A DNA stretch of 64,000 bases, taken from Lachnospiraceae bacterium. GTDB lineage: Bacteria; Bacillota; Clostridia; Lachnospirales; Lachnospiraceae. Position numbers and translations under genes: made by a program. The notes below the pieces were generated by a model. That model had not been told where the DNA came from, made no database searches, and was given only the letters and a program-made list of their open reading frames with translations. Shown here one piece after another: positions 44,576 through 52,105 of the stretch; the first letter of the stretch is position 1, and every line of letters begins with the position of its first letter. The DNA lies in the NCBI GenBank assembly GCA_014804485.1, contig JAAUZT010000018.1:1-64000 (forward strand). The letters run 5' to 3'.

Positions 44576-45652
44576 CTACAGATACTTATCCCAGAATTCT
44601 TCCAGACAGATATTCTCGTCATGCATGATCTTGGCCGCCTCTCTGCCCACATAACGAAAATGCCATGGTTCATATTCTATCCCGGTGATATATTCTTTAC
44701 CGGAGGGATAACGCAGTATGAATCCGTACTCATGACCGTGCTCCGCAAGCCATTTACCTTCCTCTGTTTCAGCAAATCCCTGCAACAACTGTGTATACGT
44801 ATCTGAAGTAATATCCAAAGCCATTCCGATCTCATGCTCACTGCAGCCAGGAACCGTGATTACCTGCGAGGTTTTCTTATAGGCATCCATATAAGATAGT
44901 CCTTGCTTCATATAATATTTGATTCTGTCATTAAAATTGGATTCCTGTCTGTCGAATGTCCTGTACGAGGACTGCACACCCAGATTAAAACCGTCCTTCT
45001 GGGCCGCCTGCAACATAAGCATCAGATCTTCAATGATCCTGTCATCACACCGTATCGTATCCTTGGTCCTGCCGAGGTTAAAATCATAGTTATCCGGTAT
45101 GGGATGCTGTTTGTTGATCAGAACGAACCGCCAATCCGTACTATCAAATTCATAATCTTCCGGCACTTTCACCGCCTCGCTGCCTTCTTCGTTGTCATCG
45201 TCCGTCTGCTCATTCTCCGGCCGGTAATCTTCTCCACCCCCTAAAATATCATCAAGCGTATACACATCCACGTCCGTAATATCCGTTTCCGGATCATAAT
45301 TCAAATCAATCTCCCCATCCTCCGGCAAATCCACTTCCTCCGAATCTGCCTCCGCTTCCACCGCAAGCGTAATATCCGAGTCCTCCACGATGGCGCTGTA
45401 TGTTTCCTGTGCCTTGATAAAACCGGTTTTCTCAGCAAACACTGCAAAAGAAAAGCTACAGCTATTCATAAAGAAGAGTACAACAAACACGACTCCGGCA
45501 TATCGTTTGGTATTCGTCACAAAATGTCTGCCGAGGTGATACCCTCCCAGAATAACGGAAAGCGCTGCAAGACACGGATAATACATAAATTTATTCTTTT
45601 TTGCAATACTCGTAAATTTTGAAATTATTTTTTCCCGAAATGTTTTTTTCAT
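44576..45652 (-). CDS. Membrane-anchored D-Ala-D-Ala carboxypeptidase, VanY/M15 family
   Basis: A 358-residue protein. A basic N-terminus is followed by one transmembrane helix (about 55-75) and an acidic linker (about 90-155, many Asp and Glu). The C-terminal M15B peptidase has the zinc motifs SEHEIGMALDI and EPWHFRYVG. It should trim the terminal D-alanine of peptidoglycan stem peptides. The ATG at 45652 has GAGGAA before it; a TTG four codons upstream is the alternative. It is the first gene of the VanY-tgt-yajC unit (14 bases to tgt). Confidence 0.85.
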   Translation of the reverse strand: MKKTFREKIISKFTSIAKKNKFMYYPCLAALSVILGGYHLGRHFVTNTKRYAGVVFVVLFFMNSCSFSFAVFAEKTGFIKAQETYSAIVEDSDITLAVEAEADSEEVDLPEDGEIDLNYDPETDITDVDVYTLDDILGGGEDYRPENEQTDDDNEEGSEAVKVPEDYEFDSTDWRFVLINKQHPIPDNYDFNLGRTKDTIRCDDRIIEDLMLMLQAAQKDGFNLGVQSSYRTFDRQESNFNDRIKYYMKQGLSYMDAYKKTSQVITVPGCSEHEIGMALDITSDTYTQLLQGFAETEEGKWLAEHGHEYGFILRYPSGKEYITGIEYEPWHFRYVGREAAKIMHDENICLEEFWDKYL

Positions 45653-46059
45653 CAGATTCCTCAAACCCGTTATGGCTCTGTGTATTCAATCCACTGTGTA
45701 TATATACTATGTCGTTTTGTTTTGTAATGTCATTTATATCGAAATACTATATATAGTTCTGATTAATATCATAACACATAAAATTTATTTGTACACCTTT
45801 TTTATGTAAATCAATCAATTTTTTGCAATTTTTTTATTATTTATTTCCATAAAGCGATGTGGTATACTCCGTATAGGCAGATTTAAAGCGACGGAAATTA
45901 TCCAATTTAAACCATTATTTAACATACCATCCGTTATCATTTCCGTGCAAGTTATCCTTCATTTTATTTTCTGAAAACTTCACGCTTTTCTCTGTCTTTT
46001 CGGTCAACTACCATTATCACAATATTATTTCATTAAATGTAAAAGAAAGGATTATTATT
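45653..46059. other. AT-rich intergenic region between VanY-type gene and aroC
   Basis: Divergent region of about 400 bases without a gene. It holds the aroC promoter and a 5' leader of nearly 190 bases with an 8-base inverted repeat (ACGGAAAT 45891-45898, ATTTCCGT 45939-45946). The part near the VanY-type gene has no clear promoter. Confidence 0.4.
45863..45868 (+). promoter_or_regulatory. Extended -10 promoter element for aroC
   Basis: TATACT at 45863-45868 is preceded by TGG, the extended -10 form. The -35 region is AT-rich and not recognisable. The predicted leader is about 185 bases long. Confidence 0.5.
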
Positions 46060-47160
46060 ATGGCTGGTTCATCTTTCGGAAATATCTTTCGGATTACCAC
46101 ATGGGGCGAATCCCATGGTGCAGCGCTCGGTGTTGTGTTAGACGGCTGTCCTGCCGGACTGCCCCTGACCACTAACGATATTCAGCCCTACCTGGACAGA
46201 CGCAAGCCTGGACAGACCCGGATTGCCACTCCCCGAAAAGAAGCGGATGCCGTAGAGATTCTCTCAGGTATCTTCGAAGATCGTACTACAGGCACTCCGA
46301 TCTCCATGCTGGTGCGCAATACATCACAACACTCCGCTGACTACAGTGAGATTGCAAATTACTATCGCCCTGGACACGCCGACTATACGTTTGACGCTAA
46401 ATACGGATTCCGCGACTATCGCGGCGGCGGACGGTCTTCGGGGCGTGAAACCATCGGGCGTGTTGCCGCCGGAGCAGTTGCTGCAAAACTTCTGGCGGAA
46501 TTTGGCATTAACGTGACAGCCTACACAGAGTCTATCGGTCCGATTCATATCAATATGGATAAATTTGATCGAGATGCCATCCTCTCAACTCCTACCTGCA
46601 TGCCTGACAGAGACGCTTCGATTCAGGCGGAATCTTTTCTCGCCGACTGCATGAGAAGTTGTGACTCCGCCGGCGGTGTGGTTGAATGTATCATAGACGG
46701 TGTTCCTGCCGGCCTCGGCGACCCCGTCTTCGAGAAACTGGACGCAAACCTCTCAAAAGCAATTATGTCCATAGGTGCTGTCAAAGCCATAGAAATCGGA
46801 GCCGGGACTAAAGCTGCTTCTCGCCATGGTTCCGAAAACAACGATTTCTTCTATATGGACGACGGCAAAGTTACCAAGCGCACCAATCACGCGGGCGGCC
46901 TCTTGGGCGGGATTAGCGACGGATCCAGAATCCTTCTGCGTGCATACGTGAAACCCACACCATCGATCTTCTCACCACAGGAAACGGTCAATAAAAAAGG
47001 CGAAAACATAGAAATCTCTATTAAAGGGCGTCACGATCCTGTCATTGTCCCTCGCGCCGTAGTCGTCGTAGAAACGATGGCTGCACTCACGGTTGCGGAT
47101 GCTCTGCTCATGAATGCAAGTGCAAAACTTACCAATTTAAAAAAGATATATGGCAGATAA
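46060..47160 (+). CDS. aroC: Chorismate synthase
   Basis: A 366-residue FMN-dependent enzyme of the last shikimate step. MAGSSFGNIFRITTWGESHG, RPGHADYTFDAKYGFRDYRGGGRSSGRET-type signatures and RASRHGSENNDF-like FMN contacts mark it clearly. AAAGGA precedes the ATG. It stands alone on the plus strand; the stop codon lies in the loop of its terminator. The tyrosine- and tryptophan-related genes nearby (tyrS, the TrpX-like importer) are a loose thematic link only. Confidence 0.95.
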   Translation: MAGSSFGNIFRITTWGESHGAALGVVLDGCPAGLPLTTNDIQPYLDRRKPGQTRIATPRKEADAVEILSGIFEDRTTGTPISMLVRNTSQHSADYSEIANYYRPGHADYTFDAKYGFRDYRGGGRSSGRETIGRVAAGAVAAKLLAEFGINVTAYTESIGPIHINMDKFDRDAILSTPTCMPDRDASIQAESFLADCMRSCDSAGGVVECIIDGVPAGLGDPVFEKLDANLSKAIMSIGAVKAIEIGAGTKAASRHGSENNDFFYMDDGKVTKRTNHAGGLLGGISDGSRILLRAYVKPTPSIFSPQETVNKKGENIEISIKGRHDPVIVPRAVVVVETMAALTVADALLMNASAKLTNLKKIYGR

Positions 47161-47181
47161 TCTCTGTCATATATCTTTTTT
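47144..47181 (+). terminator. Terminator of aroC, overlapping its last codons
   Basis: AGATATATGGCAGA (47144-47157) pairs with TCTGTCATATATCT (47163-47176), followed by T residues to 47181. The stop codon TAA (47158-47160) is in the loop. Confidence 0.85.
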
Positions 47182-47253
47182 CGTAACTGTTCAGTACCTT
47201 CACAGTTACGATGCAAAATCCATCCTAAATTATCTTCGACAATGGGATTTTGC
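47182..47253. repeat. Two consecutive perfect hairpins after aroC
   Basis: CGTAACTGT (47182-47190) pairs with ACAGTTACG (47202-47210), and GCAAAATCC (47213-47221) with GGATTTTGC (47245-47253). Neither has a T tract on either strand. They follow the aroC terminator at once, making three stems in about 110 bases. Confidence 0.55.
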
Positions 47254-47332
47254 TTGCTGAATCATATTCTTACGGTCTCAGCAGTAAATGCTCCGACCTG
47301 TTCTGAATAGTTACCTTTTTTCTAAATTTTAC

Positions 47333-48988
47333 CTAATTCATTAAATAACTGCTGATACAATACAATGTCTGTCCGTTATAATCCACTCTCGACCAGCCAT
47401 ACTCTTCATTGATACCCGTTCTGGTTACATACTCCCCGTTATGTAATACCGCAACCACCGTAGCATCCGGATTGGTTACACTTGGAAGGGCTCGCAGATT
47501 GACTTCAATTTTCGCCGTCACCCGATCGCTTCGATCTGCAAATTTCGTCTTAAGTCCGTCACCGCTGCCTGCTCCTTCCTGTACGGGTGCCTGATAGCCC
47601 AAATCTGTCGTCAGATAGCTTGATACCGCATAAACCGTCTGACCTTCATAAATGAGTCTCGACCAGCCACTGTCACTAACACCGGTTCTTGTCGCAGTCT
47701 CACCGTTTTTCAGCGTATACACTATGGCGCTTTCCTCTCCCTGGCTGGGAATGTTTCGCAGATTTGTGGAATCCTTAGCCGTTACCGTTTCATTTACTTC
47801 CGTAAAATTCATCAGCGCTTCCACGTCTGCATGGGCTTCCTCGGGAGTCTCTAAGCTATGCGCTTCGGCCGTACCTTCATACCCGAAATATGCCACATTC
47901 ACATCTACGGGTCTGGAAATTCCCGCCACCGTACCACGATTCGTATACTGCCACATGGCATGAACACCGCCGTAGGATGACTTCTCCGTCTCCGGATAAG
48001 GTACCGCCGGATACTGTGATACCCATATTCGATAACTGCTCTCTATTCTCTCTGTATCCCATTTCGCACTGCCCGAGAGTTCTCCCATGGAAGCATAGAA
48101 CATTGGTGTATAACCCCTGTTATATATTTCCTGCAAAAATGCAACTGCAATGTCGGTACGCTGTGTATTAGTCAGTCCGTACTGTGCACTGTCAGGCCGT
48201 TCAAATCCTTCGCAGTCATATGCCACCGGATAAGTAATCTGATACCCGGCAATATAATCCGCCACCCAATCGGCCTCCTCCACAGCCTCCTCTACAGTAA
48301 CCGCCGTGGAGAAGAAATACGCCCCCAGTTTGATTCCGTTCTTCTGTGCCTCCTGCATATTATACTTTGCATTCGTATCGGCACAGATCTCTCTCGTGCC
48401 ATCCGCGCGGTATCCTACCCGTACCATAGCAAAATCAATTCCTGAAGCCGCCGCCTGCGCCCAGTCTATAGTCCCCTGATATCTCGCCACGTCAATTCCG
48501 ATGGTTACTTGATTCGTCTCGGCCACGCTGCCGGAAGATAACAGCGTCGTCACATCCACTTCCGTCCCCTGTTCGGCACTCATGGCATCGCCCTGCGGAT
48601 CTTCGGATTCCTCATCCTCTGTCACATTTTCCTCCGAATCCTCCTCTACCGGCTGGATATTATCTTCTACGAGATTCTCTTCCTCCGCCTTAAAGCTCTC
48701 CTCCGACTGTGATAACTCCGCCTCCTGTTCCGGTGCCGTCTCTTCGGGAAGTTGATCAATCCTTGCAACAGGTTTTTCTTTATTTCCGGATGATAATATA
48801 AATGCCGCCACGATACCGACAATTATTACAATAATCAGAAGAGCCACCGCAACCACAGGTATCACGATATTCCTGTCCGGAAGCCGCATATACCCGTCTT
48901 CGTCCTCCTCCGCATAATCATCATACGCATCATCCGATTCGTCATCCAAATCTATAAATTCATCGTCCCAATCTCCCAGCTTCTTCAT
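47333..48988 (-). CDS. GH25 lysozyme with two SH3b domains, membrane-anchored
   Basis: A 551-residue cell-wall hydrolase. The cytoplasmic N-terminus is strongly acidic (about 1-38), followed by one transmembrane helix (IVIPVVAVALLIIVIIVGIV, about 40-65) and a Glu-rich linker (about 75-145). The GH25 muramidase domain (about 155-355) has GIDVARYQGTIDW and the catalytic acids of YDCEGFERPD. Two bacterial SH3 domains follow (ATRTGVSDSGWSRLIYEG; VTRTGINEEYGWSRVDYNG) and should bind the wall. GGAGGAG precedes the start. Confidence 0.9.
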   Translation of the reverse strand: MKKLGDWDDEFIDLDDESDDAYDDYAEEDEDGYMRLPDRNIVIPVVAVALLIIVIIVGIVAAFILSSGNKEKPVARIDQLPEETAPEQEAELSQSEESFKAEEENLVEDNIQPVEEDSEENVTEDEESEDPQGDAMSAEQGTEVDVTTLLSSGSVAETNQVTIGIDVARYQGTIDWAQAAASGIDFAMVRVGYRADGTREICADTNAKYNMQEAQKNGIKLGAYFFSTAVTVEEAVEEADWVADYIAGYQITYPVAYDCEGFERPDSAQYGLTNTQRTDIAVAFLQEIYNRGYTPMFYASMGELSGSAKWDTERIESSYRIWVSQYPAVPYPETEKSSYGGVHAMWQYTNRGTVAGISRPVDVNVAYFGYEGTAEAHSLETPEEAHADVEALMNFTEVNETVTAKDSTNLRNIPSQGEESAIVYTLKNGETATRTGVSDSGWSRLIYEGQTVYAVSSYLTTDLGYQAPVQEGAGSGDGLKTKFADRSDRVTAKIEVNLRALPSVTNPDATVVAVLHNGEYVTRTGINEEYGWSRVDYNGQTLYCISSYLMN

Positions 48989-49070
48989 AGCATTCTCCTC
49001 CGTTTAGAAGCCTATACATCATTCCTCCCCAAAATATTCGCGTTATTCCGTGAAAGAATACTCTGGTTCT

Positions 49071-50054
49071 TTAGAAATTATCCAACAGCTCCAGATAGAA
49101 ATCGTTATAATCCTGCCTCTTCTCCTTCATAAACTGAATCGCTGTCTTCGGATGCTGATTCAATATACCTGTCAGAAGGTACGGCACATCATACCCCCAC
49201 ACCACACCGGACTGTCTGAGCGGAATAATATGCTTTTCTACAAATTTCAGTATCGGATTGATCCTGTATTTCGGATTTTTTAAAAATCCCAGAAGCAGTT
49301 CGCTGGGACAATTTCCGCACCCACGTCCAAGGCCGCTCACCGTAGCGTCCAGATAACTGACTCCTTTAATAATTGCCTCCGTAGTATTGGCAAACGCCAG
49401 CTGCTGATTGTTATGAGCATGAATACCGACCTTTTTCCCATATTTGTCCGCCACATCCAGATATTTATCAGCCAGCCTTCTAACCTGCTCCGGGTAGAGA
49501 GAGCCGTAACTGTCCACCAGATATATCGTTCCTACGCTGCTCTGGCAGAGAAGCTCCAATGCCGCATCGATATCCACGTCATTGGATTTGGATATCGCCA
49601 TAATATTAACGGTTGTCTCATATCCTTTTTTCGTACAGTCTTCGATCATTTCAACCGCCGCAGGAATCGTATTAATGTAGGTAGCAATCCGCACCAGATC
49701 TACCGGACTGTCCTTCTTGTTCAGAATATCCTTCTTGAAATCACAACGTCCCACATCCGCCATGATCGCGATCTTCATGTCTGTTTTATTGTCTCCCACT
49801 ATAGCCCGGATATCCTTGTCATCACAGAATTTCCATTTTCCGAACTTGTTCACATCAAACATCTCCTTGGATGCCTTATATCCAAACTCCATATAATCCA
49901 CACCCGCTTTGATATTCGCATTGTATAAGTCTTTCACAAATTCCTCATCGAAGAAGAAATCATTGACCAATCCTCCATCACGCAATGTACAGTCTACAAC
50001 CTTAATATCCGGTGCGTAGGACATAAGTGTCCTCTCTTTTGCCTTCCTTTCCAT
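49071..50054 (-). CDS. HMG-CoA-lyase-like aldolase-domain protein
   Basis: A 327-residue protein with the (beta/alpha)8 fold of the HMGL/DRE-TIM family. The metal and base residues lie in VVDCTLRDGGLVND, and the histidine pair in VGIHAHNNQQLAFAN. It ends in GLGRGCGNCPSELLLG and a helical C-terminal part. Members include 4-hydroxy-2-oxovalerate aldolase and isopropylmalate synthase; the substrate here cannot be named. Two starts have usable ribosome sites, 50054 (AGGAAG) and 50024 (GAGAGG). It lies 21 bases after tyrS and is probably read with it. Confidence 0.75.
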   Translation of the reverse strand: MERKAKERTLMSYAPDIKVVDCTLRDGGLVNDFFFDEEFVKDLYNANIKAGVDYMEFGYKASKEMFDVNKFGKWKFCDDKDIRAIVGDNKTDMKIAIMADVGRCDFKKDILNKKDSPVDLVRIATYINTIPAAVEMIEDCTKKGYETTVNIMAISKSNDVDIDAALELLCQSSVGTIYLVDSYGSLYPEQVRRLADKYLDVADKYGKKVGIHAHNNQQLAFANTTEAIIKGVSYLDATVSGLGRGCGNCPSELLLGFLKNPKYRINPILKFVEKHIIPLRQSGVVWGYDVPYLLTGILNQHPKTAIQFMKEKRQDYNDFYLELLDNF

Positions 50055-50075
50055 CTTGTCTCTTCCTTTCTTTTT

Positions 50076-51302
50076 CTATTTTACAACAATTTTCTTGAAA
50101 CTCTTTTTTCCTTTTTTTACTATAAATTCTTCGGCTGCAATCATCTCTTTCGTGTAGGATATCTTAATATCCCCCACTTTTTCTCCCTTTACGGAAACTC
50201 CGCCCTGCTCCACGGCACGGCGTGCCTCAGATCGGGATGCTGCCATGCCCGCTGCAACAAGAATTCCTAAAATATCAATATTTCCATCTATGAACTTATC
50301 GTCCGTCAGCGCCACCGTAGGCATATTTTCCGAGCTGCCGCCTCCGGCAAAAAGCGCCTTCGCCGCCTCTTCCGCTTTCTTCGCCTCTTCTTCTCCATGA
50401 ACAAGATTCGTCAGTTCATAAGCCAGTATTTCTTTCGCTTTATTCAACTGGCTTCCTTCCCATTGATCCATCTCGTCAATTTGCTCTAACGGCAGGAACG
50501 TCAACATACGCAGACATTTCAGCACATCCGCATCCGCTACATTCCGCCAGTACTGATAGAACTCAAAAGGTGTCGTCTTATTCGGATCAAGCCATACCGC
50601 ACCTTTCTGGGTCTTTCCCATCTTCTTACCCTCAGAGTTCAAAAGCAGCGTGATCGTCATGGCATACGCATCCTTGCCAAGCTTCCGGCGAATCAGATCT
50701 GTACCGCCCAGCATGTTGCTCCACTGGTCGTCACCGCCAAACTGCATGTTACACCCATATCTCTCATACAATTCCATGAAATCATAACTCTGCATGATCA
50801 TATAGTTAAACTCAAGGAAGCTCAATCCTTTCTCCATTCTCTGTTTATAGCACTCCGCCCTGAGCATATTATTGACACTAAAACAAGCCCCGACATCGCG
50901 GATAAATTTCACATAATTTAAATTTAACAGCCAATCGGCATTGTTGACCATCAGTGCCTTACCATCTGAGAAGTCGATGAATCGGCTCATCTGTTTCTTA
51001 AAACATTCGCAGTTGTGATCGATCGTCTCCTTCGTCATCATAGTTCTCATATCGCTCCTGCCGGAAGGATCTCCAATCATCGCCGTACCGCCCCCGATCA
51101 GGGCAATAGGCTTATTTCCCGCCTCCTGCAAGCGCTTCATGAGGCACAGCGCCATGAAATGCCCTACATGCAGACTGTCCGCTGTCGGATCAAAACCGAT
51201 ATAAAAAACCGCTTTACCGCTGTTGATCAGATTCCTGATCTCATCTGCATCCGTAAGTTGTGCAAGTAATCCTCTTGCCTGAAGTTCCTCATAAATTCCC
51301 AT
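50076..51302 (-). CDS. tyrS: Tyrosyl-tRNA synthetase
   Basis: A 408-residue class I synthetase. The HIGH-like motif is LHVGHFM, the tyrosine pocket has FDPTADS and SYDFMELYERY, and the KMSKS-like motif reads KKMGKT. A C-terminal S4 RNA-binding domain (about 345-408) completes the normal layout. The start at 51302 has AAAGGAA nearby; a longer frame upstream falls in the duplicated leader repeat. Expression is controlled by the tyrosine T-box at 51580-51899. About 280 bases, mostly a tandem repeat, separate the T-box terminator from the start. Confidence 0.95.
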   Translation of the reverse strand: MGIYEELQARGLLAQLTDADEIRNLINSGKAVFYIGFDPTADSLHVGHFMALCLMKRLQEAGNKPIALIGGGTAMIGDPSGRSDMRTMMTKETIDHNCECFKKQMSRFIDFSDGKALMVNNADWLLNLNYVKFIRDVGACFSVNNMLRAECYKQRMEKGLSFLEFNYMIMQSYDFMELYERYGCNMQFGGDDQWSNMLGGTDLIRRKLGKDAYAMTITLLLNSEGKKMGKTQKGAVWLDPNKTTPFEFYQYWRNVADADVLKCLRMLTFLPLEQIDEMDQWEGSQLNKAKEILAYELTNLVHGEEEAKKAEEAAKALFAGGGSSENMPTVALTDDKFIDGNIDILGILVAAGMAASRSEARRAVEQGGVSVKGEKVGDIKISYTKEMIAAEEFIVKKGKKSFKKIVVK

Positions 51303-51330
51303 TGTTCCCATTCCTTTCCATTCTTTCTTA

Positions 51331-51448
51331 ATTCCGTGTATAAGCAGACTTGAAATGCTACGCATTCCGAGTTCGCGTTGCTCGCCGTAAGCTCTGTGAG
51401 ACATGCTTATATGCAAGCGTAACGCCTGTCTCGCATAGCTTTTGGCTC
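51331..51448. repeat. 118-bp tandem repeat, unit 1 (tyrS leader)
   Basis: Unit proximal to tyrS. It matches unit 2 at 110 of 118 positions by eye. It contains AAGCTCTGTGAGACATGC and the nearly complementary GCCTGTCTCGCATAGCTT, so the RNA should fold. Its right end runs directly into unit 2. Confidence 0.85.
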
Positions 51449-51566
51449 ATTCCATGAATAAGCAGACTCGTAATGCTTCGCATTCCGAGTTCGCGTTGCT
51501 CGCCGTAAGCTCTGTGAGACATGCTTATATGCAAGCATAACGCCTGTCTCGCATAGCTTCCGGCTC
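51449..51566. repeat. 118-bp tandem repeat, unit 2 (tyrS leader)
   Basis: Second unit, next to the T-box terminator. It is framed by an 11-base perfect inverted repeat, GAATAAGCAGA (51456-51466) and TCTGCTTATTC (51565-51575), which suggests the ancestral element had inverted ends and was later duplicated. Confidence 0.85.
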
Positions 51567-51579
51567 TGCTTATTCGCGC

Positions 51580-51899
51580 AAAAAACCTCGTCCCGTGTAT
51601 ATAAACACATAGGACGAGGTTACTCTCGTGGTACCACCTATTTTTACAGACAACTCGCATTGCCGGCCTCAATGAGTACGATTCCAAGATATATTCTTAT
51701 ACGAATCATCTCTTCCTGATACTCTCCTGCTATAACGTGCATTCCCCGTCACGACCTACTAAGACCCGCCATTCTGCCGTGAAGCTCCAAGATGTATTCA
51801 TAAAAAACTTCCCGTGCGCCTCTCATCAACCGGCTGCTTTCTGTACGTTCCGTAATCTACTACTTGTTCTTATCATCGCCTGTATAATTATTTGTTATT
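51580..51899 (-). promoter_or_regulatory. Tyrosine T-box riboswitch of tyrS, with terminator
   Basis: Minus strand. The T-box proper AGGTGGTACCACG lies at about 51642-51630. The specifier is TAC (51796-51794) within GAATACATC in stem I, matching tyrosine. Stem I motifs (GATGATAAG, AGATTACGGAACG, GGTTGATGAGAGG) are upstream. The terminator stem is AACCTCGTCC (51584-51593) with GGACGAGGTT (51612-51621), followed by TTTTTT. Uncharged tRNA-Tyr would favour the antiterminator and allow tyrS expression. Confidence 0.92.
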
Positions 51900-51905
51900 A
51901 AATAT

Positions 51906-51934
51906 AACTTAAACGAATCCCCCGACTTTGTCAA
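51906..51934 (-). promoter_or_regulatory. Promoter of tyrS
   Basis: Minus strand: -35 TTGACA (51934-51929), 17-base spacer, -10 TAAGTT (51911-51906), directly upstream of the T-box. Confidence 0.75.
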
Positions 51935-51968
51935 CTCCTAATTCGTACTTTTACATATACAATACCCA

Positions 51969-52105
51969 GCACAGATGAAAGTTAATATCTTAAGGAGACC
52001 CTTAAAAAGCGTCAGTGCTTAACGAGGTTTCTCACGAGTTTAGCACCTGTTACGCTTTTTACGGAGCGAAAGCGCGGCTCCGTAGATATTAACTTTCATC
52101 TGTGC
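51969..52105. repeat. 137-bp palindromic element, copy 2
   Basis: Same length and layout as the copy at 31247-31383. Ends are GCACAGATG and CATCTGTGC, and the inner stem is GTGCTTAAC with GTTTAGCAC. It overlaps the 3' end of the hybrid kinase gene, supplying its last four codons (TDES) and stop codon, and ends just upstream of the tyrS promoter. Confidence 0.8.

Noticed and set aside
51303-51687. Minus-strand open frames spelling repeated SLRRATRTRNA peptides
   Set aside because: They come from translating the 118-bp tandem repeat and T-box, which are RNA leader sequence, and they have no ribosome site.
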